Assembly: GCF_037893015.1 (NCBI RefSeq)
Contig: NC_133666.1
Coordinates: 160,476,490-160,540,489 of the forward strand
Direction: 5' to 3'
DNA length: 64,000 nt
DNA from: Macrotis lagotis
Taxonomy: Eukaryota; Chordata; Mammalia; Peramelemorphia; Peramelidae
Part shown: piece by piece, positions 11,403 to 21,439 of the stretch
Layout of the letters: each line of letters starts with the position of its first letter
Position numbering within the stretch: the stretch's first letter is position 1
Position numbers and translations under genes: made by a program
Notes under the pieces: model-generated
The model's database searches: none
Told to the model about the DNA's origin: nothing
Seen by the model: the letters and a program-made list of their open reading frames with translations, nothing else

Positions 11403-11868
11403 AATAAAGCATGTCACTGGAATTCCTTACAATCCTACATGTCAGGCCATAGTGGAACATGCTAACAGAAATATTAAGGCGATCCTCGCTAAACAAGAAA
11501 GGGGAAGAGGACGTCTATCACAAGAAATTCTAGACAAAGCAATATATATACGTATAATTTTTTACAAATTTCTAAATTGGACAATTTGTCTCCAGCCATG
11601 AGACATTTTATACAAATTAAGAAACAGTTGGAAAGAAAATACTTTAAAAATAATTCTGGAAATAAAATCTATGGTATTGGTAAAGGAGTTCGATGGCTCA
11701 TGGTATGGACCTTACAGAGTATTAATATGGGGTCCAGGTTTTCTTTGTGTTTCCACAGATCATGGAGACAAATGGGTTTCTGCAAAAAGAATAAGAAATG
11801 TGGAAACTGAGGAAGAATTGACAAAAGAGAAGGCAAGGCAAAAGAGGAAGAAAGAATCATGCTCATAA
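11403..11868 (+). pseudogene. pol remnant: integrase core end and C-terminal domain
   Basis: Starts abruptly in frame with a late integrase-core motif (TGIPYNP, then a QAIVEHANR helix around 11,445), which contains the last catalytic Glu of the DDE core. The frame is broken near 11,600 by stops and a shift. A C-terminal, SH3-like part is readable at 11,671-11,868, with DGSWYGPYRVLIWGPG followed by a VSTDHGDKWV stretch. The zinc-binding N terminus and the first two catalytic Asp residues are missing. The module joins this gene directly, so a deletion removed everything between. The protein cannot be active. Confidence 0.8.
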
Positions 11869-11899
11869 AAGACAAAGATACTTATATGAACATTTATGA

Positions 11900-12568
11900 T
11901 GATGCACATGTTAACTGTAGGAAAGGCTAATATGACTGATCATTGATGGGCTCTCATTCCGTCTCCACCATGGTTGAAAACACTATCCTGGACAGATACT
12001 ATGCTAGAATTTATTTGACATGGAAATCTTTCTTGAATGTACAGTGAAGGGAGTGTTGAAGAAATAACAAGTAATGAATCCATACAGAACTCTAACAAAA
12101 CAATGACTTTCATGGGATTGATTAAAGGATTTCCTGTGTACTTGCAGAAACAAATGGGAGGAATCTGGTTGAGTACTGAATGGAATTACACTAAAAGTAT
12201 TGTACCTGCTGATAGATGGTGTACTCAGATTGTGGATGGAAGGATATATTTGTGGGATATTGCTGTAAAAACAAATAAGAATTCTATACAAATTGACACC
12301 AGGAAATATCACTTATATACATGGAGATTAAATGGTACTGAGATACCCTTGAATGAAACTAAGCAATATCAAGGAAACAGGTTAAGTTCTTGTAATTCTA
12401 TTCACTTATGTATCATTATCCTGGTTTCATGCCCTTTAAATATTGTCATACTCATCAGTGCATCAAAGTACCTTTAGACTTTATGAATTATACAGAATAT
12501 TTAATATCTTGTCATAATACCGCAAGAGACATGCAAGATAGAGGAGCAGTAAATGATCCTCGACTGCA

Positions 12569-12638
<70 letters not shown>

Positions 12639-13616
12639 ATGGATCTGGAATAGAGGTTAAAGGGATAGAAACATTTTTTGCATTGGTTGGGGGACATACT
12701 GTGCAAGGAATGCCTGAATTGGTTAATATTGATATAAGGAATAATATAACTAGTAATATTGCTATTAGTGCCAGGGTATGCTTGGGTAAGGAATATGCAT
12801 TTTTAGTAGAAGGAAAATCTAATATTACATTAACTAAATATTCTGATGGGGTGTTCAATTTAACCTGTATGAATTGTTTAGTAAGAACCTGCATAGGCCC
12901 TAAATTTGCTGTAGATAGAAAAGTTTTCAAAGTAACATGACCACATTATGCATTTACTATTGTAAAAACAAAAAAATTGTTATAGAACATATAGTGATCA
13001 TATTTTTGAGACAATTAATGAGAAAATATTATCCTTTCAACAGAGAAACAGAAGATATTTTTTTTGTGTTATTTTGGGCATTACATTACTGGTAGAAGCC
13101 ATTGTGGCTTCTACAGCCTTTGCTATGTCAATATCTAATACTTAGAATCAAATAGTTGAAGCACAGGGATTACAAGAATTAATGCAGAATGTTTCAGTGG
13201 AAATTAAATGCCAGCTTCAGGTAGATGAGCAATTTTATAAAGCATTATATCAATTGTAGGAAGCCACTATGTTTTTGGGAGAAGAAGTACAATATTTGGA
13301 ATTACAACAAAGGTTACAATGTGATTATAGATATAATCAATATTGTTTGACCAAAGCACAATATAATGAATCTCAAGTAGAATGGAATGTTATTAGAGCC
13401 CAGCTGTATGGATTGAGTATGGAAAATGTTACGTTAGAATTGTCAAAATTAGCCCAAATAGCAGATTATATTGACCAGGCAGCAGATTCTGATCAGTTCT
13501 TTCATGCTCAATCTGGTGGTCTATTGCATATATTTTTACCTTATATATTGTTTGGTATTGGACTTTTATTATTTTGCTTGTGTGTGCCCCTTGTGATGCA
13601 AGTCCTCATCTCATGA
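11900..13616 (+). pseudogene. env remnant (surface and transmembrane subunits)
   Basis: Surface-subunit-like sequence begins near 11,910 with a Pro-rich SPPW stretch; the longer piece is 12,037-12,474, rich in NxT/S glycosylation sites. A second piece (12,635-12,937) follows a (TA)n expansion. The transmembrane subunit is readable from about 13,050: a hydrophobic fusion-peptide-like stretch (13,070-13,140), stops at about 13,143 and 13,257, then an open tail 13,269-13,613 with a heptad-like helix, a C-x6-C-type loop near 13,320-13,345, NES and NVT sites and a strong membrane anchor at about 13,530-13,605. The layout fits HML-like betaretroviral Env. It is broken by stops, frame changes and the microsatellite. 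Confidence 0.8.
12575..12636. repeat. (TA)n microsatellite inside env
   Basis: About 31 uninterrupted AT units, expanded within the surface-subunit region. It produces false open frames rich in Tyr and Ile on both strands. Confidence 0.95.
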
Positions 13617-13700
13617 ATAAGAAAAGTTCTGATTGATGTTTTTGTTGATCCTCCAAGACAACACTTTTCTGGGAATCTATAGGGCACTTTGCACTTAAAC

Positions 13701-13713
13701 AAGAAAGGGGAAT
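13701..13713 (+). promoter_or_regulatory. Polypurine tract of the provirus
   Basis: AAGAAAGGGGAAT lies directly before the TGTAAG start of the 3' LTR, where the plus-strand DNA primer of a retrovirus is expected. Confidence 0.8.
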
Positions 13714-14279
13714 TGTAAGAGGATAATAGATAGAGTATGTGGCCATATGGAGTTCATCCTGAGAGTCATTGAGACCTGGGACAACAGGAATGTCCATACC
13801 AGAGTGCTCTGAACTCAGGAAGGAGCTCTGGCCCTTCTCTCTCTTTGTTCTCCTGCCTTTCATCCTTATCTTGTTGAATATTCTCAGGAAGGACCTTTTG
13901 TCCTTATCCCTCTGCCTTTCATCCTCATATTGTTCAACTGTCCCAGGAAGGAGTTCTGGTACTTATCTCTCTACCTTTCATCTTTATCTTGTTAAAGATT
14001 CCACATTTTTCCAGGATAAAGACCTTTTGTGGCATGCCCCTTATACTTCCACAGGCCTGGAGATGAGGGATGCTGATACAAGGGGACTAGGCTTATATAT
14101 ATACCCTTATTTCAACTATGTAAGTCAGAGATGTAGCATATACCTGCAATAAACTCCTTGCTTATCTCTCACTGGCTGACTGACTTTCATTATTGAACAT
14201 GCGGGACATGTCCGGCGGAGCTCCCCGAAGAGTTGTGTGAAATAAACTGAGACCCAGCTGCCCAGAGTGGACCGCAACA
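13714..14279 (+). repeat. 3' LTR of the provirus
   Basis: 566 bp with TG...CA ends. Compared with the 5' LTR I count 8 substitutions and one extra AT pair in the TATA-region run (near 14,100). The U3 triplication, TATA-like box and AATAAA are all kept. It is followed at once by the ACTCTT duplication. Confidence 0.95.
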
Positions 14280-14285
14280 ACTCTT
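14280..14285. repeat. Right target-site duplication of the provirus
   Basis: ACTCTT directly after the CAACA end of the 3' LTR, identical to 8068-8073. Confidence 0.9.
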
Positions 14286-15959
14286 GATGTCCTTTTCTTT
14301 TCTGCATCATTCTGGCAAAGTTATTAATCCAATTTCATTATTTTCTCAAATGTTAGCTATAGTTACACTAGAATAAAATAATCCCTTTCAAGTATAAATT
14401 GTTGGGTCAAAGAATACAGCTGAGAAAGAACAAGTGTAAGGAAAATCTCTAATTGCCATTTGTAAGGAAGTACAATTTCTCCGTTAAAATGAGGAAAGAC
14501 AAAAAATAAGGAAAACTGACACTTAGATGGGAAAGGTTGGTATCATAGTAAATATAGCACTGTACATGTCAGCAGGAGGACTTTAAATGCCTCCTCAGTC
14601 ATTGGCTTCATGTACGATCTTGGGGAAGTCATTATTGTCTCTAATATTAGAAGTTTCAATGTGATGGTCTTCATAGCAGAATGGATATGATTCTATAAAG
14701 GTACTAGGAAAACTGAATTGACAAAGCAATGGAAGGGACCCAAAAGATGCAGGTCATTCAGGTGCATCAGTTAATTTGCATGGGATCAGTTTTTTAGAGT
14801 TTTGAAGTTTGCAATCGAAAAAAAAAACTTAAAAATTACTGGCATTTATGGTAAATGTTATATGGCTATTGCATTCATAGCAGATGGTAATATTTCTGTC
14901 ATTTAACACAAAAGATAAAGGGATAATAAATAAATATTATCAAACCCTCTAATTTGAGATGTTAGAAATTATTGAAAAAGACAAAGAAAATGTTTTGTGA
15001 AGTTCCTGAAAGACAAGAGTAAAAAGAAGCTTGATAGAGAAGGCTGCAAGTCAAGATAGTTGAATATTCAGTTACCTAGCTGGTAATTTGCTAAAGAGAA
15101 GAATTGCTTTATCTACTGATGAAAGAAGGCCTGGAGAAGCTGTTTAAAGTACTGAATCCTACTGCTGCTATGTGTCAGAACTGGTTGTTTTTCATTACCA
15201 ACAACAGACTGAGAGAAAGACAATATCTGGTAGTGTCTGTCATGTCTCCACTATACCGTTGAGACTGAGGGTACAAAACAAATGGGGTTTGGAAAAAAAT
15301 ATAGATTTTACTCTCGGCTATCAGAAAAGTTTTACCTTAAGTGAACAGTTTATACATGATAGATTTTTTCACCCTTTGAGCTCCTATCCAAGGGTGACAA
15401 AGAAGAAAAAGAAGTTGTTACTGTGTCACTAAATTGGAATAAAAATCACTTTATTTGGTACAGGACCTCTGAAAACCACAAGGAAGCCTGAGAAGAGAAG
15501 CCTTTTTTTGATGTGTAACAGATTTTTCGTAAAGGGATCCAGGACATACAGGGGAGATAGTCCCAAAGTGGCAAGTCATCCCAATTCTCTTGACTTTCAA
15601 ATTTTTATATGTGTATATCCACTTTTCCCCATTGACACAGGATGCTTTGTTGGAATTGTGTGTTCCAAATTTATGAGTGAATTATGATGGTTTGATTTTT
15701 TCTTTTTTTAAATTGAGTAAACATATAATATGATTAATTTGTAATTTCTTGAAATGAGGTAAAATGGATCACATAAATCAGGGATGACCAACCTTACTTT
15801 TAAAAGTTTTTATTGAAACAATAGACAATATAGATTTGATTGTCATTTTAGTGAGAGCTCTGAAGTAGTTTGACTTCTTTTGTTAAAGCATTTAGTAAAC
15901 CCATAGTGGGGTCACATAAAATCAAGTACTGTGGGGGGGCACTTGGGCTGCATTTTGAA
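14286..15959. other. No gene recognised
   Basis: AT-rich sequence without a gene I can name. A stretch at 15,780-15,965 has an hAT-like look (agggatgaccaacctta at one side, gctgcattttgaaatgcc at the other), but no paired ends were found. One unrecognised open frame is listed at 15,172-15,432. Confidence 0.4.
15172..15432 (+). other. Unrecognised open frame, 86 codons
   Basis: An open frame that I do not recognise. It is not low-complexity, apart from a Lys run near its end (positions 77-81), and is not obviously part of an L1 or ERV. It has no visible signal peptide, membrane segment or known motif, and no splice context was identified. A chance frame or a decayed exon or processed pseudogene fragment are all possible; I do not claim that it is coding. 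Confidence 0.15.
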
Positions 15960-17240
15960 ATGCCTTGATATAAATAATTAATAATAATAATAAGAAAGAG
16001 AAATAAATGATAGTAGAAATTGATGCTATTTTAGAAAAAATTACCAGAGCATATCATAATAAAGTAGAAAAAATGTACTTTAAAATAGTGAATTTGAAAA
16101 TTAAAAATGATTTCCACTGTACAAAATATCCTTCTGTATTATAATGGAAAATCCGGCAGCATCAAGAAAAGAAAAAGAAAAAGAAGGAATCAGAATGAGT
16201 AATGAAGCAATAGCTCTTTATCTTTTTGAAGACAATATGATAAAATACTTGGGGAAATACCAAAAACAGCCAAAAAAGTTGAAACAATAATTTCAGCAAA
16301 ATAGTAGAATACAAATTAAAATACCATAAGAATAGACAGCAAAAAAATACCCCATTTAAAATAACTTTAGACAATAAAAATCTGCCAAAACAATCCCAGG
16401 ATCTATCTAAAAAACCTATTAAAATTATATGAATAAAGTCAGGTTTAAGTAATTAGAGGAATATTAATTGTTCATGGATAGGCAATGCCAAAGTCATAAA
16501 ATGATAATTTTACCAAAGCTATCTTATGCATTCAGTGACATACAAATTAAAATACCATTTTTAGTGAGTTAGAAAAATTATAATGAAATTCATTTGGAAA
16601 ATCACAAAGTTAAGAATATCAAAAGAAATAAAAGAAAAAATGAAAAGAAATGGGATTAAGCACTGCCTGATTGAAATATATTATGAAATAGTCATTATTA
16701 AAACTATCTGATAATGACAAGGAAATACAAAATCAGATAGATGGAAGATTATAGTCATACAACTTAACAGCAGCAACTAAACACAATAATTGTGTATTGA
16801 CATTTATAAAGATAAAACTTTGGGAAAAGAATTCATTATTTGGAAATTTTGTTGGGAAAATTAGAAAGCACTTTGGCAGAAACTAGGCACTGATCACTGT
16901 TACATCATTTATAAAAATAAGGAAAAAATGAAGTCATGATCTAAGTATAAGGAGATATTTTGCATAAAATCAAAAGAATATAGAATATAGTTTTTAACAG
17001 ACTTATGGACAGTTGAACAATTTATGGATTAAAAACTTGGAAGCACTATATTTTATATATACAAATAAAACAAATTTAATTAAAATCAGAAGGAAAGCAG
17101 AAAAAGGAGGAAATGTATAAACATTTTGTTAGATACAAGGATCATATCTCAAATATGTAAAGAAATTTGTCAAATGTATAATAATATGAGTCATATTAAA
17201 AATGATCAAAATTAATCAAATAAAGAAACATGCACTAGAG
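15960..17240 (+). mobile_element. LINE-1 fragment, ORF2 C-terminal part
   Basis: Plus-strand L1 ORF2 downstream of the RT core, readable as broken fragments: a duplicated-looking block at 16,140-16,330, then ccaaagctatcttatgcatt near 16,515 (an LPKLSYAF pattern) and a Lys-rich thumb-like part around 16,600-16,700. There are many stops and indels. Confidence 0.6.
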
Positions 17241-17261
17241 AAGCAAAAAAATGATCTAGGA

Positions 17262-17790
17262 TCTAAGATGGAAGAGAGGAAGCAGGAAGTTCCCTTAGCT
17301 CTCCCCAGTTCACCTAAGAAACAACCTTAAACCAAGCTTCCAAAGTAATACAAGAGCAACAGAACCACACCAAAAGATAGAATGGAACTGTTTTCCATCA
17401 TTAGATATCTGGAACGACTGCAGGAAAAATACATCTCCAGTAAGATGAAACTCAGTTCAGAGTGAAGGGAGACCTGCAGGAGACTGAGAGTAGCATCCAG
17501 AACCCTAGTGCAGTGGACAAGCCAATAGCACCTGAGATCCCAGTGCAGAATGTCAGTGAGTAGGTGTACAAGTCCTATTAGAGTAGAGAGAAAGAAAGTA
17601 GGGGGTGAGAACTACTTGAATCTTACTCTTATTTGATTTGATCCAAAAGGGAAATAACACTCAATTGGGTTTAGAAATTTATTCTAACCGACCATGAATT
17701 AGTAGGGGAAAACAAGAGTAAAGGAAAGGAGGGGGCAGATAAAAGGTAGGGTAGAAATAGGAGAGCAGAAAAGGAAAGAAAAGGAATTTG
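17262..17790 (+). mobile_element. LINE-1 or HAL1 5' leader fragment
   Basis: Begins tctaagatggaagagagg, matching the AAGATGG start seen at other L1/HAL1 5' ends in this window (23.2, 37.6 and 46.6 kb in sense direction). It is richer in G+C than its surroundings, as L1 leaders are. It is not followed by ORF1. Confidence 0.5.
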
Positions 17791-17799
17791 AAATAAAAA

Positions 17800-18125
17800 T
17801 GAAAAAGGATGCCCATTGTCATCCATATTCTTCAATATTATATTGGAAATTACAGCAATATCAGTAAGAAAAGAAAAAAATAGAAGGAATCAGAATGGAT
17901 AATGAAGAAACAAATCTTTTTTTGAAGACAATATAATAAAATACTTAGAAAAATGCAAAAAAACCCAAAAACAGTTTGAAACGATAATTTTTGCAAAATA
18001 GTAGAAAACAAAATATTTTAAAAACTAGAATCCTACAATGTTGTGTTTGCAGGAAACTCTTTTAAAGCAGAGTATAGAGAAAAGATTGAAACAAAAGATA
18101 TTATGCTTCAGCTTAAGTAAAAAAC
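17800..18125 (+). mobile_element. LINE-1 ORF2 fragments
   Basis: 17,805-18,005 repeats the block seen at 16,140-16,310, from another copy. 18,020-18,120 matches the endonuclease region (aatcctacaatgttgtg, then gaaac), as in 50,210-50,320. The order is scrambled relative to an intact L1, so at least two insertions or rearrangements are present. Confidence 0.55.
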
Positions 18126-18479
18126 AAACAACAACAAAAGCATTAATAAAATTGAAATTAAGAAAATTACTGAAATAATAAACAAAACTAAGTTGAGTTT
18201 GATAACAACATAGATAATTTATGCTGATATGATTAAAAATATAAGAAAATTAATTTATCATTATCAAAAATGAGTGTGAATTCAATACCAATGTAGATGA
18301 ATTTAAAGTTATAATTCAGATTCCATGCTAATTAATTAAACAATCTAAGTAAAATGGATTAATATTTACCAAAAAAAATAGTTGTCTAGATTAAGAGAAG
18401 CAGACATAAAATACATATATAACTTGTCTTTGGAAAAGGGATGTGAACAGGTAGATTTCAGATGAAGGAATTAAAACTC

Positions 18480-18769
18480 TCTCTAGCTATTTGGAAAAAA
18501 TCCACCCTATTGATTAGAAAAATACAAATTAAAGAACTCTAATACATTGCCTGATATTTATAAGATTGGTTAATATAACAGAAAAATGATAAATGTTGGA
18601 GGGGATGTGGGAAAATTTGGACACTAATGTTTTCTTGGAGGGGTTGTGAAGTCATTTAATCAATCTGGAGAATTTGGAACTATGCCCAAAGGCATATGAA
18701 GCTGTATACTCTTTGATCCAGCAATAGGATTATTAGGTCTATATCTCAAAGACATTTTTAATTGTTTCT
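18480..18769 (+). mobile_element. LINE-1 3' region fragment
   Basis: Sense-strand match to the L1 3' region: tggaggggatgtgggaaaa, then ctttgatccagcaatag and the ctatatctcaaaga block. Antisense copies of the same blocks occur at 35.0, 41.0 and 57.2 kb. Confidence 0.6.
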
Positions 18770-18997
18770 TTTGAATTTTACAATTTTCCCCCTAATCATT
18801 GTTCCCTCCCTCATCCCCCACAGAAGGTAGTCTTAGTCTTTACATTGTTTCCATGGTATACATTGATCAAAGTTGAATGTGATGAGAGAGAAATCATATC
18901 CTTAAGGAAGAAAAATTAAGTATAAGGAATAGCTAAATTACATAAGGTAACTATTTTTTAAATTAAAGTTAATAGCCTTCAGTCTTTGTCAAACTCT
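18770..18997 (-). mobile_element. LINE-1 3' end fragment
   Basis: Matches 40,385-40,620, the 3' end of the long L1 (cattgatcaaagttgaatg, gaaatcatatccttaagga). It sits tail-to-tail with the plus-strand L1 piece to its left. Confidence 0.5.
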
Positions 18998-20002
18998 CAA
19001 ATTCTTTATACATTACTTAAACATTCTTATTTGAGAGAAATTATGCCACCCTCCCCCCACAAAAATATAGTACTTCATGGGAAATAAAGTAAAAAGAAAG
19101 AGAAGAAAATGTGTTTCAGTCTGAGTTCTTATACCATCAGCTCTGTCTTGGGTGGATCACTTTCTTTGTCATAACTCCGTCACAGAAGTTACTTCCATAT
19201 TTTGCCACAGTTGCTGTTGCTGATTGTAATTCACTCCATCCATTACTCTCTACTACCATATATTATAATTTCTCTCTCCTTTCACTCTGTCCCTCTTCTA
19301 AAATGTGCTTTAGAGTAACTGAGTGTCATAGCAGACAGAGAACCAGCCCTGGGGCCAAGAGGGCCCCAAGACCATATACTACCCTAGAGACGCAGCAAGC
19401 ACCTGTCAGCATGGTCCTGGACAGGCCATTCAATCCCAGCACCTTGCAAATAATAAAGAAGATCATGTGTTATATCTGACTACACTTTCCTATGTTCTAC
19501 CCTCTCTCTCTCTCACCCACAACCTCCTCCTTCCCCCTGTCCCCCTTCTCTCCTTTTTTACTCTAGATATCTATTCCCTATTGAGTGTGTATGCTGTTTA
19601 CTCTGTGAACCATTTCTGATGAAAGTGAAGGTTCTCTCATTCTTTCTCACCTTCCCCCTTCCATATCATTGCAAAATCTCATTGCAAAAAAAAATCTTTT
19701 ATATGAAGTTTTCTCCTTTATTTTATTCCTAGCACATTTCCCTTTGAAGCACTTACTCCATTTTTACAATATATTTTATCTTCAAATTCAGCTTTCTCCT
19801 GTGCTTCATGTATAAAAGCTCCTTCTACCTTCTCTGTTAAATGAGAATGTCCATATGAGTATTATCAGTAACATTTTTCCATGCAGGAATACTTGCAGTT
19901 CATCATCTTTAAGTCCCTCATAATTTACTCATCTCCTCCACTCTCTATACTCTGAGTCCTGTATTTAAAGGTCAAACTTTCTGTTTAGTTTGGGCCATTT
20001 CT
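18998..20002 (-). mobile_element. HAL1 (half-L1), 3' half of the older host copy
   Basis: Runs parallel to 20,060-21,440 (ctttcactctg, tgtatgctgtttac, ctttctcctgtgcttca, aggaatacttgcagttcat). It ends in mid-element at 20,002; the rest continues at 23,214. A 17-bp duplication with three mismatches (19,986-20,002 and 23,214-23,230) shows that the two halves were separated by insertion of the copy at 20,003-23,213. Confidence 0.7.
19314..19455 (+). repeat. SINE-like segment in HAL1 tail, older copy
   Basis: Contains ctgagtgtcatagcagacag, ccagccctggggccaag and ggtcctggacaggcc, a tRNA-SINE-like arrangement. The same segment is at 20,728-20,872 in the inserted HAL1, so it is an inherited part of the HAL1 3' region and not two separate SINE insertions. 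Confidence 0.55.
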
Positions 20003-20189
20003 TTTTTTTTAATTTAATTTTTTTTAATTCTCATTTTGTACAAATGTTTTTTTTACATTAATAAAATATTCTTGTCTAAGAGTAAACAAAATACCCCACC
20101 CCCATGAATATAGACTTGCTTGGGCGATAAAGTAAAGGGGAGAGAAAAAAATTAAAATTCAAAAAAGAATAATAGTAATAATTGTAGGT

Positions 20190-20335
20190 ATGGACAGGTG
20201 GTGCAATGGACGAAGCACCAGCCCTGGAGCCACGAGCATCCGAGGCCACATCCAGCCCCATAGACCCAACAATCACCTAGCCGTGTGACATGCAAGCCAC
20301 CCGATCCCCACTGCTCTACAAAAACCTGAAAGAAG
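20190..20335 (+). mobile_element. Marsupial CORE-SINE
   Basis: Starts ggacaggtggtgcaatgga (box A-like), with accagccctggagcca, a divergent CORE (caatcacctagccgtgtgac) and an end in ctacaaaaacctgaaag. It lies antisense in the HAL1 3' region. Confidence 0.65.
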
Positions 20336-20377
20336 AAAAAAAAACACCCAAAACAAAATAAAATAGTAATAATAGTA

Positions 20378-20525
20378 GGGGTGTCTGGGTGGCAGACAGA
20401 GCATTGGCCCTTGAGTCAGGAGCACCCGGGTACAAATCTGGCCCCAGACACCCAAAGATCACCCTGCTATGTGGCCCCAGGCAGGCCACTTAGCCCCATT
20501 TGCCCTGCACCCTCCCCCCAAATAA
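20378..20525 (+). mobile_element. Second CORE-SINE, about 40 bp downstream
   Basis: Begins ggggtgtctgggtggcagac, with cattggcccttgagtcagga, the box B-like gggtacaaatctgg, and a CORE ending caggccacttagccccattt. Same orientation as the SINE just upstream. Confidence 0.65.
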
Positions 20526-20727
20526 TAATAATAAAAAATGTGCTTCAGTCTTTATTCCAACACCAACAATTCTGTCATGGGTGGATAGCATTCTTCATGG
20601 TAAGTCCATCACAAAAGTTACTTCTGTATTTTTCCAGTGTCACCATTGCTGATCGCAACTGCCTCCTTTCTTATTTATCCACTACCATGTACTATATTTT
20701 CTCTCTCCTTTCACTCTGACTCTGCTG

Positions 20728-20872
20728 TAGGGATGCTGAGTGGCGCAGCAGACAGATCCCAGGTCCTGGGGCCAAGAAGCCCTGAGACCCCATACCACCC
20801 CTTAGGCCCAGAATCCACCTGGCCCTATGGTCCTGGACAGGCCTTCCAATCCCAGCCCCTTGCAAGAAGTAA
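20728..20872 (+). repeat. SINE-like segment in HAL1 tail, inserted copy
   Basis: gctgagtggcgcagcagaca followed by gatcccaggtcctggggc and ggtcctggacaggcc; homologous in position and sequence to 19,314-19,455 of the older HAL1. Confidence 0.55.
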
Positions 20873-21439
20873 AAAAGAAAATATGTTATATATAACCACT
20901 CTCCTTCCCCATGGTCCATCCTCTCCTCCTTTATTCACATTCCCACCCCTTCCCCCTGCTCCACCCCCTTCTTACTCCAGATGCCTATACCCCATTGAGT
21001 ATATATGCTGTTTCCTATCCTAGCCAACTCTGATGAGAGCAAAGGTTCCCTCATTCCCCCTTGCCTCCCCCCTTCGATATCAATGAAATAGCTCATTGTA
21101 ATAATAAAAAAAATCTTATTATATGAAATATCTTGGTCTATTCCCCCTCTCATTTTTCTTTCTCCCATTACATTTCCCTTTTTTTCTATTGACTCAATTT
21201 TTACACCATATTTTATCTTTGAATCCAGCTTTCTCCTGTGCTTCAACTATAAAAGCTCCCTCTACCTGCCCTATTAACTGAGGAGCTTCATATGAGTTTT
21301 ATCAGTGTCATTTTTCTATGCAGGAGTACATACAGTTCATTATCATTAAGTCCCTCATATTTACCCCCTCTCCTCAAATCTCCATGCTTCACCTGAGTCC
21401 TGTATCTGAAGATCAAACCTTCTCTTCAGCTCTGGCCAT

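Larger units (their letters stand above)
8068..14285 (+). mobile_element. Complete endogenous betaretrovirus-like provirus
   Basis: Full proviral layout: target duplication ACTCTT (8068-8073 and 14280-14285), 5' LTR, primer-binding site, gag remnant, long non-coding module, integrase remnant, env remnant, polypurine tract, 3' LTR. By eye the LTRs differ at 8 substitutions and one 2-bp indel over about 564 bp (about 1.4%), so the insertion is fairly young. A 6-bp duplication, a Lys-like primer site and the integrase and Env patterns all point to a betaretrovirus-like (ERV2/HML-like) element. At 6.2 kb it is shorter than the usual 8-10 kb: most of gag, protease, RT and RNase H are absent. It cannot make its own proteins. 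No host gene is seen next to it. Confidence 0.95.

Noticed and set aside
12408-12930. Tyr/Ile-rich frames on both strands
   Set aside because: Produced by the (TA)n microsatellite in env.
15780-15965. Possible hAT DNA transposon
   Set aside because: Some resemblance in terminal-like words, but no inverted ends or 8-bp duplication could be paired.
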